From assembly GCA_900545175.1 (NCBI GenBank), contig UQYF01000048.1, forward strand, positions 1-19,630: 19,630 nt of DNA, written 5' to 3'. Under the pieces are notes generated by a model, which did no database searches, was not told where the DNA came from, and saw only the letters and a list, made by a program, of their open reading frames with translations. The position numbers were made by a program, and so were the translations under genes. Of the stretch, positions 1 to 6,768 are shown piece after piece (position 1 is the stretch's first letter; each line of letters opens with the position of its first letter). Origin of the DNA: an uncultured Eubacteriales bacterium. Its GTDB lineage: Bacteria > Bacillota > Clostridia > Lachnospirales > Lachnospiraceae.

Positions 1-22
1 TATTAATTTTTTTTCTAGTCAT
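1..22 (-). CDS. 5' end of a leftward gene (partial, product unknown)
   Basis: Only the first seven codons are inside the window, reading M-T-R-K-K-I-N on the minus strand before it runs off the left edge. The start is supported by a perfect AGGAGG ribosome binding site at 30-35 (minus strand), seven bases ahead of the ATG at 20-22. The basic N-terminus says little; no function can be assigned. It is transcribed divergently from the exported-protein pair to its right. Confidence 0.6.
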
Positions 23-92
23 TGAAATTCCTCCTATGAGCAAACGATTATATACGTAATATATTAAGTATAACATTATATATTCTACTGTA

Positions 93-155
93 AAGGGACA
101 CTTTTGCATTATATAAGCATTCTAAAAAATAAAAATAAAAGCAAAAGTGTCCCTT
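93..155. repeat. Perfect 15-bp inverted repeat with 33-base AT-rich centre
   Basis: The left arm AAGGGACACTTTTGC at 93-107 is the exact reverse complement of the right arm at 141-155. The 33 bases between them are almost all A and T. It lies between the divergent starts of the leftward partial gene and the rightward interrupted gene. It could fold as a hairpin in RNA from either strand, act as a transcription terminator or operator, or be the remnant of a small palindromic (REP- or MITE-like) element. No target-site duplication or transposase is visible. Confidence 0.8.
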
Positions 156-263
156 GTAGTGCCAGCATGATTATGCAATAATCTATTTAAGAATATTCTG
201 TTGGACTTAATAAGTGTGACGTTGCACATCTGTATCACTAAAATTAAAAGGAGAATTGATGAT

Positions 264-1058
264 ATGAGATGTAAAAAATTAATGTTTATTTTATTGATGT
301 CTAGTGTTTCCATAGGTTTGCATGATAATGTTAAAGCACAAACAGATATGTAATCTGTTGCATATGAGGAAGAAAGTGAAGATTATGCGCTTTCAAGTAT
401 TACAGATGATGATTTTTTAAGAGCTGTAGGAATGGATGAGGAAAAAATACAAAGCCTAGATGACGATATAAAGGCTTATATCGTCAGCGATTTGAAAGAA
501 AGTGAAAACTTATCAGATTGTAAGTATTTAAGCGATGAATCTGAAGAAGAAGCTATAATGAGGGCATCAGAAGTTCTAACAGGAATTCAATTTAGCGTTG
601 CAACTTTCAAGGTGACAGGGGGTGTGAATATTTATCCAACTTACGAATTTACTGATAAGAAAAAACCGGTAGGAAATGATAGTTTTTCCATTCAGATTGG
701 CGATGCATTAGACATGATGGAATGTGGAGGAAAAATGTGGTATTATGATGATGTTTCAACAAATAGCTGGATTGCAGGAGGGAATATGGTTGCTAATGCA
801 CTAACTCTTTCTGCAGCAGAGTATTCCGGAAGTCAGCTCGGAACTCCTGATTACCCGATGAAGATTAAGGGATGCGCAGTTATTCGAACCCAAATAGGAA
901 GTGGTACAGGTAAGAGAGTGGCATTGTCGTATTTATATAATCCTAAAAATGTAATGTATAGTGTGAGCTTTTCAACGCCTGGCGGTTTTGGTATTTCATA
1001 TAGTTCAACAAGTGGAAAAATATATTCAGTAGCTAAGATATTTGAATTGGATTATTGA
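264..1058 (+). pseudogene. Exported protein of unknown family, interrupted by an in-frame TAA after the signal peptide
   Basis: An ATG at 264 preceded by AGGAG (249-253) opens a frame whose first 25 residues look like a Sec signal peptide: basic start MRCKK, hydrophobic core, and possible cleavage after V-K-A (residue 25). Codon 30 (351-353) is TAA. The same frame then continues without another stop to 1058, which would give 264 codons in all. No ATG, GTG or TTG occurs in frame between the stop and the ATG at 432, and that ATG has only a weak AGAG upstream. The post-stop part is homologous to the intact gene at 1436-2098: 15 of 32 identical residues from D50 and 14 of 38 from G155, ungapped, at nearly the same positions in both proteins. 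The stop context TAAT favours efficient termination, so I call it a pseudogene. A sequencing error, phase-variable state or readthrough are alternatives. Function is unknown. Confidence 0.75.
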
Positions 1059-1072
1059 TAAGACGTATCAAT
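1054..1072 (+). terminator. Weak hairpin overlapping the stop of the interrupted gene
   Basis: ATTGATA (1054-1060) and TATCAAT (1066-1072) form a seven-pair, AT-rich stem with a five-base loop, overlapping the TGA at 1056-1058. The following bases (AGGTTTGTTTT) are only moderately T-rich, so termination would be inefficient. Confidence 0.35.
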
Positions 1073-1435
1073 AGGTTTGTTTTCATAGTTGCATTTTTTA
1101 TATTTTTTAAGAAAAGTTTAGATTTTAGACTAATGAGTGTGGTCTGACGTTTTAGTTATTTAAGCGTAGAAGTTAATAGGCTGGATTACTTAAATATTTG
1201 TAATGGAGTATAGGCAATTGCAAAACTCAAATTTAATGATAAACCAAGATGCACAATTTTTTAATACACGGTAGTTCCTGTAATGAACATTGTTATTGCA
1301 TATTATGCAGTATTACATGCTTAAATGATGGAACATATATCTGAAAGTGTTTAAACGAATAGTAAACTGAGCAACGTATATTTTTTAAATATTGAGTTTT
1401 GTAATTGCTGATTATCGAGCAAGAGGAGGTAACGC
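1073..1435. other. AT-rich intergenic stretch between the paralogues
   Basis: About 360 bases with many stops in all frames and no convincing coding sequence. I could not find a -35/-10 pair with good spacing, although AT-rich hexamers such as TATATT at 1377-1382 occur. The only clear element is the AGGAGGT ribosome binding site at 1424-1430 that serves the next gene. Confidence 0.5.
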
Positions 1436-2098
1436 ATGAAAAGAAAAAAAGCAATTATAGCCATAGTCTGTCTTTTATTGGCAGGATTAGTGATTTTCTT
1501 CTTTTATAGATACTCTTTACAGAATGCTTCGAAGGCAGATGAGTTCGATGATGCATCGATTGACGTATCAGAGTATGCGGATTTCTTAGAGCAGGCAGGA
1601 GTTCCGAAGGAAAATATAGATTCGCTGGAGCATAGCATTATAAAGTATATTGCCGAAGATTTGAAGAGCAAAGAAGGCACATCTGAGTGGTCATTCCTTA
1701 GAGAAGGCGAGGATTTCACATCGAATTTTGTGGATAACGGAGAATTTAGTTATGAAATATATGCTTTTAAGTGTGACGATGAAATATATGCATACACAGT
1801 GTTCGACATAACAAATATAAAAAAGACGGCTGTGAATACAATCGCACTGGCTTATGGTAAATCCTTTATGCCATATGACTATGGCGGGATGCTGTGGGAG
1901 AGAAGCGGGAATGACGGGAATAAATTGCGCGAGGTTAATCCGCTGATTGCTAATTTTCTGACGCTGTCTTCCGGAAGCATTTCGGGAGAACAGCTTAAGC
2001 TTAAGCGAGGAAAGACATATGTAGGATGCATATTTACTCATATTGAGTGCGGCAAGGATGCTGATAACAGAATATTTGTGTATCATTCATGGGAATAG
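1436..2098 (+). CDS. Membrane-anchored or exported protein of unknown function, intact paralogue
   Basis: A 220-residue protein whose start is fixed by AGGAGGT at 1424-1430, five bases before the ATG. Residues 1-5 are basic (MKRKK) and residues about 6-24 form one hydrophobic segment, so it is either an uncleaved signal anchor or a signal peptide; the rest would be outside the membrane. The exterior part opens with an acidic stretch, then a probable helical region (DFL..G....I.SL...I..YI..DLK, from residue 49), and a C-terminal half with GG..W (from 150) and NFLTLSSG. It is homologous and collinear with the interrupted gene just upstream, so the two are tandem duplicates. I do not recognise the family and see no catalytic motif. 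The rpsO promoter follows closely and no strong terminator separates them. Confidence 0.8.
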   Translation: MKRKKAIIAIVCLLLAGLVIFFFYRYSLQNASKADEFDDASIDVSEYADFLEQAGVPKENIDSLEHSIIKYIAEDLKSKEGTSEWSFLREGEDFTSNFVDNGEFSYEIYAFKCDDEIYAYTVFDITNIKKTAVNTIALAYGKSFMPYDYGGMLWERSGNDGNKLREVNPLIANFLTLSSGSISGEQLKLKRGKTYVGCIFTHIECGKDADNRIFVYHSWE

Positions 2099-2137
2099 AA
2101 TGCAGGAAAAATTATGGAAATTAGATAAAAATAGTAC

Positions 2138-2166
2138 TTGCATTTTTACAATCAGCATGCTATCAT
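2138..2166 (+). promoter_or_regulatory. Promoter of rpsO
   Basis: TTGCAT (2138-2143) and TATCAT (2161-2166) are 17 bases apart, and the TG of TGC just before the -10 box makes it an extended -10. Both boxes match the housekeeping sigma consensus well. Transcription would start near 2173 and leave a leader of about 93 bases. Confidence 0.75.
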
Positions 2167-2172
2167 AGCAAG

Positions 2173-2265
2173 GTATGTTACAGCCGTAGCTATGCTTTTG
2201 GATTACTCCAACCTGTGGCTTGGTTACCGGCGATTATATCATTTATTGAATGGAGGAATATCACT
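2173..2265 (+). promoter_or_regulatory. Structured 5' leader of rpsO, probable S15 autoregulatory site
   Basis: ATTACTCCA at 2202-2210 can pair with TGGAGGAAT at 2251-2259, eight of nine positions, which would hide the rpsO ribosome binding site (GGAGG, 2252-2256). Competing elements are also present: GCCG (2183-2186) is complementary to CGGC (2228-2231), and AACC to GGTT lies inside the loop. Autoregulation of rpsO through leader RNA bound by S15 is established in several bacterial groups, with structures that differ between groups. That this leader works the same way is my inference. Confidence 0.5.
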
Positions 2266-2532
2266 ATGATATCTAAGGAAAAGAAGGCAGAGATTATTGC
2301 CGCTTACGGAAGAACACCTAACGACACAGGATCACCTGAGGTTCAGATCGCTCTTTTAACAGAGAGAATCAATGAGCTTACAGAGCATCTTAAGTCCAAC
2401 ATGAAGGATCATCATTCAAGAAGAGGTCTTCTTAAGATGGTTGGTCAGAGAAGAGGTCTGCTTGAGTATCTCAAGAAGAATGATGTTGAAGCTTACCGTT
2501 CTTTGATTGCACGTTTAGGAATCAGAAAGTAA
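2266..2532 (+). CDS. rpsO: 30S ribosomal protein S15
   Basis: An 88-residue protein, the usual S15 length. It shows the family signatures G-S-P-E-V-Q-I near residue 23, H-L-K...D-H-H-S-R-R-G-L in the middle, and the ending R-L-G-I-R-K. S15 binds the central domain of 16S rRNA early in small-subunit assembly and contributes to an intersubunit bridge. The ATG at 2266 is chosen because GGAGG lies nine bases upstream and homologues begin at the same place; the frame is open further upstream but without support. It has its own promoter and terminator and stands ahead of pnp, the order seen in many bacteria. Confidence 0.97.
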   Translation: MISKEKKAEIIAAYGRTPNDTGSPEVQIALLTERINELTEHLKSNMKDHHSRRGLLKMVGQRRGLLEYLKKNDVEAYRSLIARLGIRK

Positions 2533-2540
2533 TTATGGGA

Positions 2541-2563
2541 GGGCGGAGTTTATCCGCCCTTTT
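2541..2563 (+). terminator. Rho-independent terminator after rpsO
   Basis: GGGCGGA (2541-2547) pairs perfectly with TCCGCCC (2553-2559) across a five-base loop and is followed by TTTT. It starts eight bases after the rpsO stop. Some readthrough into pnp is likely given the short T-run. Confidence 0.85.
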
Positions 2564-2592
2564 ATGCGTTAATAAGTCCCTTTTAAGGCTTG

Positions 2593-2740
2593 TTGACATG
2601 GCAGATATGCCAGAAATACGCAGGAGAAATTTTCCGAGACTTCTGAAAAATACATGACAGACTGTCAACTATGCGTGTACTTTTCAGTTGTTTCGGTTTC
2701 TTCTGCGAGAATAAAAAATAATTTAAAGAGGAGACAGGAC
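2593..2740 (+). promoter_or_regulatory. pnp upstream region: possible promoter and hairpin leader
   Basis: A perfect -35 hexamer TTGACA lies at 2593-2598, but no good -10 box sits 16-18 bases later (closest is weak, near 2615-2622), so the promoter call is tentative. TGGCA-GATA-TGCCA (2599-2612) is a small palindrome inside the spacer. Further down, CTGAAAA (2643-2649) pairs with TTTTCAG (2681-2687), with TACA/TGTA (2651-2654, 2676-2679) and TGACA/TGTCA (2655-2659, 2663-2667) stacked inside. GAGGAG at 2728-2733 is the ribosome binding site of pnp. Confidence 0.4.
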
Positions 2741-4834
2741 ATGTATAAGAGTTTTTCTATGGAATTAGCCGGCAGAACACTTACAGTTGATGTCGGAAGA
2801 GTTGCCGCACAGGCTAACGGTGCTGCATTTATGCATTACGGAGATACAACAGTATTATCCACAGCTACAGCTTCTGAGAAGCCAAGGGATGGTATTGATT
2901 TCTTCCCATTATCAGTTGAGTATGAGGAGAAGTTATATGCAGTAGGTAAGATTCCGGGCGGATTCAATAAGAGAGAGGGTAAAGCATCAGAGAACGCTAT
3001 ATTGACATCGCGTGTTATAGATAGACCTATGAGACCTCTTTTCCCTAAGGATTACAGAAATGATGTCACACTCAACAACATGGTTATGTCAGTTGATCCT
3101 GAGTGTGCACCTGAGCTTACTGCTATGTTAGGTTCTGCTATCGCAGTTGCTATTTCAGATATCCCATTTGACGGACCATGTGCTACAACACAGGTTGGTC
3201 TTATAGATGGTGAGTTCGTAATCAATCCTAACGCATCACAGAATGCTGTATCAGACCTTAAGCTTACAGTTGCTTCGACAAGAGATAAGGTTATCATGAT
3301 TGAAGCAGGAGCCAATGAAGTACCTGAAGCTAAGATGGTTGAGGCTATATATAAGGCTCATGAAGTTAACCAGCAGGTTATCGCATTTATCGACAAGATT
3401 GTTGCTGAGTGCGGTAAGCCTAAGCATGAATATACAAGCTGTGCAATTCCTGAGGAATTATTCGCAGCTATCAAAGAGATTGTTCCTCCTGCTGAGATGG
3501 AAGTTGTCATGTTCGCTCCTGAAAAGCAGGTAAGAGAAGAGAGAATCAGAAACTTAAAGGATAAGCTTGCTGAGTGCTTCGCAGACAAGGAAGATTGGCT
3601 TCCTCTTATCGATGAGGCTGTTTACCAGTATGAGAAGAAGACTGTCCGTAAGATGATTTTAAAGGATCACAAGAGACCGGATGGCAGAGAGATTACACAG
3701 ATACGTCCGCTTGCAGCAGAGGTTGATATTATTCCTAGAGTTCATGGTTCAGCAATGTTTACAAGAGGACAGACACAGATATGTAACGTATGTACACTTG
3801 CTCCTTTGTCTGAGGCACAGAAGCTTGACGGTCTTGACGATACTACATCTAAGAGATATATGCATCATTACAATTTCCCTGCGTACTCAGTAGGTGAGAC
3901 TAAGGTTTCAAGAGGTCCGGGACGCCGTGAAATCGGACATGGTGCACTCGCTGAGAGAGCTCTTGTACCGGTACTTCCATCAGAGGAAGAGTTTCCATAT
4001 GCGATCAGAACAGTATCCGAGACATTCGAGTCTAACGGTTCAACGTCAATGGCTTCTACCTGTGCATCATGTATGTCACTTATGGCAGCAGGTGTTCCAA
4101 TCAAGAAGATGGTTGCAGGTATCTCATGTGGTCTTGTAACAGGTGAGACAGATGATGATTATGTACTTCTTACAGATATTCAGGGCCTTGAGGATTTCTT
4201 CGGAGATATGGACTTTAAGGTAACAGGTACAACAGATGGTATCACAGCTATCCAGATGGATATCAAGATTCATGGTCTTACAAGACCTATAGTTGAAGGC
4301 GCTATCGCAAGATGTCGTGAAGCAAGATTATTCATTATGGATAATTGCATGAAGCCGGCTATCGCAGAGCCTAGAAAAGAAGTTGGCCCATATGCTCCTA
4401 AGATTGTTCAGATTCAGATTGACCCTGCTAAGATTGGTGATGTTGTCGGACAGAGAGGAAAGACAATCAACGCTATAATTGATGAGACAGGTGTTAAGAT
4501 TGATATCACAGATGATGGTGCTGTATCTGTATGTGGAACAGACAAGGATATGATGGATAAGGCTATCAAGTACATTAAGACTATCGTGACAGATTACGAA
4601 GAGGGACAGGTATTTGAAGGTAAGGTTATAAGCATCAAGGAATTCGGTGCATTTATAGAGTTCGCTCCGGGTAAGGAAGGAATGGTTCACATTTCAAAGA
4701 TCAGCAAGGAGAGAATAGAGCATGTAGAGGACGTTCTCACACTTGGTGATATTGTTAAGGTAGTATGCCTTGGCAAGGATAAGATGGGACGTTACAGCTT
4801 CAGCATTAAGGATTACAAGGAAGGAACAAACTAA
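2741..4834 (+). CDS. pnp: Polyribonucleotide nucleotidyltransferase (PNPase)
   Basis: A 697-residue enzyme of normal length for phosphorolytic 3'-to-5' RNA degradation, releasing nucleoside diphosphates; it works as a trimer in RNA turnover. Domain order is first RNase PH fold (about 1-215), helical linker, second RNase PH fold (about 315-540), KH domain with G-Q-R-G at 570-573, and S1 domain (about 620-690). Visible active-site elements are F-T-R-G-Q-T-Q near 340, G-S-T-S-M-A-S from 433, and D485 and D491 in the D-I-Q-G-L-E-D segment, matching the catalytic aspartates known in E. coli PNPase. The ATG at 2741 is chosen over an open upstream extension because GAGGAG lies seven bases ahead and the protein then begins like its homologues. 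yebC follows one base after the stop. Confidence 0.97.
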   Translation: MYKSFSMELAGRTLTVDVGRVAAQANGAAFMHYGDTTVLSTATASEKPRDGIDFFPLSVEYEEKLYAVGKIPGGFNKREGKASENAILTSRVIDRPMRPLFPKDYRNDVTLNNMVMSVDPECAPELTAMLGSAIAVAISDIPFDGPCATTQVGLIDGEFVINPNASQNAVSDLKLTVASTRDKVIMIEAGANEVPEAKMVEAIYKAHEVNQQVIAFIDKIVAECGKPKHEYTSCAIPEELFAAIKEIVPPAEMEVVMFAPEKQVREERIRNLKDKLAECFADKEDWLPLIDEAVYQYEKKTVRKMILKDHKRPDGREITQIRPLAAEVDIIPRVHGSAMFTRGQTQICNVCTLAPLSEAQKLDGLDDTTSKRYMHHYNFPAYSVGETKVSRGPGRREIGHGALAERALVPVLPSEEEFPYAIRTVSETFESNGSTSMASTCASCMSLMAAGVPIKKMVAGISCGLVTGETDDDYVLLTDIQGLEDFFGDMDFKVTGTTDGITAIQMDIKIHGLTRPIVEGAIARCREARLFIMDNCMKPAIAEPRKEVGPYAPKIVQIQIDPAKIGDVVGQRGKTINAIIDETGVKIDITDDGAVSVCGTDKDMMDKAIKYIKTIVTDYEEGQVFEGKVISIKEFGAFIEFAPGKEGMVHISKISKERIEHVEDVLTLGDIVKVVCLGKDKMGRYSFSIKDYKEGTN

Positions 4835-4835
4835 T

Positions 4836-5564
4836 ATGTCAGGACATTCAAAATTTGCCAATATTAAGCATAAAAAAGAGAAGAATGACGCAGCGAAGGG
4901 TAAGATTTTTACAAGAATAGGTAAGGAACTTATGATAGCTGTCAAGGAGGGTGGGCCGGATCCTAACAATAACAGTAAGCTCCGCGATGTTATTGCAAAG
5001 GCAAAGGCTAACAACATGCCTAATGACACTATCGACAGAAGCGTTAAAAAGGCAGCAGGAGACAGCAATGCAGCTAATTATACAGTTGCTACATATGAAG
5101 GATATGGTCCAAGCGGAACAGCAATTATTGTTGAGTGCCTTACAGATAACAAGAACAGAACAGCAGCTAATGTCCGCAGCGCATTTACAAAGGGTGGCGG
5201 AAATATAGGTACACAGGGCTGCGTATCCTTTATGTTCGATAAGAAGGGTCAGATTATCATTGATAAGGAAGAGTGCAGCATGGATGCAGATGAGCTCATG
5301 ATGGCAGCTCTTGATGCAGGTGCAGAGGATTTCGACGAGGATGATGACAGCTTCGAGATTCTTACAGACCCGGATTCCTGCGGTGCTGTGAGAGAGGCTC
5401 TTGAGGCTCTCGGAATCAAGATGGCGCAGGCTGAGGTTACTATGATTCCTCAGAATTATGTAACACTCACATCTGAGGATGATATTAAGCAGATGAACCG
5501 TATTCTTGACCTTCTCGATGATGACGATGATGTTCAGGAAGTATGGCATAACTGGGAAGAATAA
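4836..5564 (+). CDS. yebC: YebC/TACO1-family protein (translation factor or regulator)
   Basis: A 242-residue protein beginning with the hallmark M-S-G-H-S-K-F-A-N-I-K-H-K-K and continuing with the conserved N-N-M-P-N-D-T-I-D-R and Y-E-G-Y-G-P-S-G-T-A segments; length is normal. The family was long annotated as DNA-binding transcriptional regulators. The mitochondrial member TACO1 is a translational activator, and more recent work on bacterial members points to relief of ribosome stalling at proline runs. Which applies here cannot be told from sequence. The ATG at 4836 is one base after the pnp stop, with AAGGA about ten bases upstream inside pnp, so the two are probably cotranscribed and translationally coupled. 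The C-terminus is very acidic (D-D-D-D-D-V). Confidence 0.93.
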   Translation: MSGHSKFANIKHKKEKNDAAKGKIFTRIGKELMIAVKEGGPDPNNNSKLRDVIAKAKANNMPNDTIDRSVKKAAGDSNAANYTVATYEGYGPSGTAIIVECLTDNKNRTAANVRSAFTKGGGNIGTQGCVSFMFDKKGQIIIDKEECSMDADELMMAALDAGAEDFDEDDDSFEILTDPDSCGAVREALEALGIKMAQAEVTMIPQNYVTLTSEDDIKQMNRILDLLDDDDDVQEVWHNWEE

Positions 5565-5595
5565 AATAAGGGACTGTGGAAAGCACTTTTAACGG

Positions 5596-5629
5596 AAAAT
5601 GGCTATAGGTCAGCACCTATAGCCATTTT
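5596..5629. terminator. Strong, probably bidirectional terminator between yebC and hisA
   Basis: A 15-pair perfect stem (5596-5610 with 5615-5629) closed by the loop CAGC. The right arm ends in a run of five T for rightward transcripts, and the left arm begins with AAAA, giving U-residues for leftward transcripts. It sits between two convergent genes, which suits a shared terminator. Confidence 0.88.
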
Positions 5630-5705
5630 TGGTATAATGAATTTATGCTGGTAAACATAAAAAACAGTCATAATTATACAGCTTGTTTTGATTTGAATTT
5701 TTGAC

Positions 5706-5726
5706 AAAAAAGCTTCTGCATAGAAG
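5706..5726 (-). terminator. Terminator of hisA
   Basis: On the minus strand CTTCT (5722-5726) and AGAAG (5713-5717) form a five-pair stem with a four-base loop, followed after one base by a run of six T (5706-5711). It begins directly after the hisA stop codon. The short stem suggests moderate efficiency, with the stronger hairpin at 5596-5629 as back-up. Confidence 0.6.
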
Positions 5727-6506
5727 TTACGGCTGTTTAATATAAGTTAAAATATCATTAATCTTCATGCAGCCTCCGAACAGTTCAAGAGCACTTCCTA
5801 TCGTGACATTAATGTGCGATTTGCCGAGCTGTTTTAGCTTGGTGAGGTCATCAAATGTGCCGACACCGCCAGCATATGTGAGAGGAAGCCCATCATATGA
5901 TGCGAGCTGCTTTATAAGCTCTTCCTCTATGCCGTGGCATTGTCCTTCCACATCGACAGCATGTATAAGATACTCGTCACAGTAAACTGCAAGCTCTTCA
6001 AGCAGTGTGGGTGAGACGGCTGTGTCAGTCATTTTCTGCCAGCGGTCAGTGACGATTCTGTATTCATCGTTATATTTTTTACAGCTTAAATCGAGCACGA
6101 TATGTTCTTTTCCGACCTTTTTCACAAGCAGTTTCAATCTGTCATAATCTATATATCCGTCACGGAAGACATATGATGTGACAATTACATGTGAAGCTCC
6201 GTTGTCTATGAATTCCTGTGCATTGTCAGCGGTTATGCCTCCGCCTATCTGAAGAAATCCCGGATGGCGCATAAGAGCGGATAGTGCCTGTTTTTTTGTG
6301 TCATTGTAATAAGGTGAGGAAGCAGCATTTAACATGATTACATGACCGCCTTGTATTCCGAGCTTGTAATATAAGTCGGAAAAATATGCGGCATCAGCTT
6401 CTGATACATAATTCTCACGGGCATAATCGCCTTTGTCGGCAAGGCTTCCGCCGACTATCTGTTTTACTTTGCCATTGTGTATATCTATGCAGGGACGAAA
6501 TTCCAT
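5727..6506 (-). CDS. hisA: Phosphoribosylformimino-AICAR ribotide isomerase, eukaryotic type
   Basis: A 259-residue (beta/alpha)8 isomerase for the Amadori rearrangement of ProFAR to PRFAR in histidine synthesis. The sequence is of the fungal/plant type: C-I-D-I-H-N-G-K-V-K-Q-I-V-G-G at 6-20, V-I-V-T-S near 107, V-L-D-L-S-C-K-K at 137-144, I-H-A-V-D-V-E-G at 181-188 and an end with I-G-S-A-L-E-L-F-G-G, each close to yeast HIS6 as I remember it. Asp8 and Asp139 fit the two catalytic aspartates. The start at 6506 is preferred over the ATG twelve bases upstream because GGAG (6513-6516) then lies six bases ahead and the first aspartate becomes residue 8, as in HisA proteins generally. It stands alone, convergent to yebC, not in a his operon. 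Confidence 0.93.
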   Translation of the reverse strand: MEFRPCIDIHNGKVKQIVGGSLADKGDYARENYVSEADAAYFSDLYYKLGIQGGHVIMLNAASSPYYNDTKKQALSALMRHPGFLQIGGGITADNAQEFIDNGASHVIVTSYVFRDGYIDYDRLKLLVKKVGKEHIVLDLSCKKYNDEYRIVTDRWQKMTDTAVSPTLLEELAVYCDEYLIHAVDVEGQCHGIEEELIKQLASYDGLPLTYAGGVGTFDDLTKLKQLGKSHINVTIGSALELFGGCMKINDILTYIKQP

Positions 6507-6768
6507 AATAATCTCCATTTCGTTATGATTGTATTTAAATATACCGCTATATAATTAGATTCGTAATCGAATACAGCGAAATTTACAACATTAGTATAAA
6601 ATTTTTTTGTGTAATTAACAATGCCGATTTTGCTTTTTTTTGCTTTTATGAAAAATTACATCAATAAACGTTTCGGATGTTATAACTTAAAAAATTTTAC
6701 AAAAAAAGAATATTTACTTCATTTCTTACGACAGATATGATAGAATAATTTGTCAGGAGAATATAAAA
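6507..6768. promoter_or_regulatory. Divergent control region between hisA and the deacetylase gene
   Basis: This AT-rich stretch must hold the leftward hisA promoter. I see no strong -35/-10 pair there; the best leftward -10 is TATATT near 6532-6537. ATTCG-TAAT-CGAAT (6559-6572) is an inverted repeat just upstream of it and could be an operator. The right-hand part holds the deacetylase promoter, listed separately. Confidence 0.35.
6713..6741 (+). promoter_or_regulatory. Promoter of the polysaccharide deacetylase gene
   Basis: TTTACT (6713-6718) and TATGAT (6736-6741) are 17 bases apart, each with one or two mismatches to the housekeeping consensus. The start point would be near 6748, giving a leader of about 20 bases that includes AGGAGA (6755-6760). 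Confidence 0.6.

Noticed and set aside
216..244. GTGACG and TAAAAT, 17 bases apart, ahead of the interrupted gene
   Set aside because: The predicted transcription start would fall at the ribosome binding site (249-253), so it is unlikely to be the working promoter.
122..313. 63-codon minus-strand open frame with a hydrophobic stretch
   Set aside because: It overlaps the inverted repeat and the start of the interrupted gene, has no ribosome binding site, and its Ile/Leu/Phe content follows from AT-rich DNA.
4848..5549. 233-codon open frame on the minus strand across yebC
   Set aside because: Shadow of yebC in the opposite strand; composition (many Cys, Ile, Leu) is typical of antisense translation and there is no ribosome binding site.
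5633..5638. Perfect TATAAT after the yebC terminator
   Set aside because: No matching -35 box at 16-18 bases, and no rightward gene follows; the AT-rich spacer explains it.
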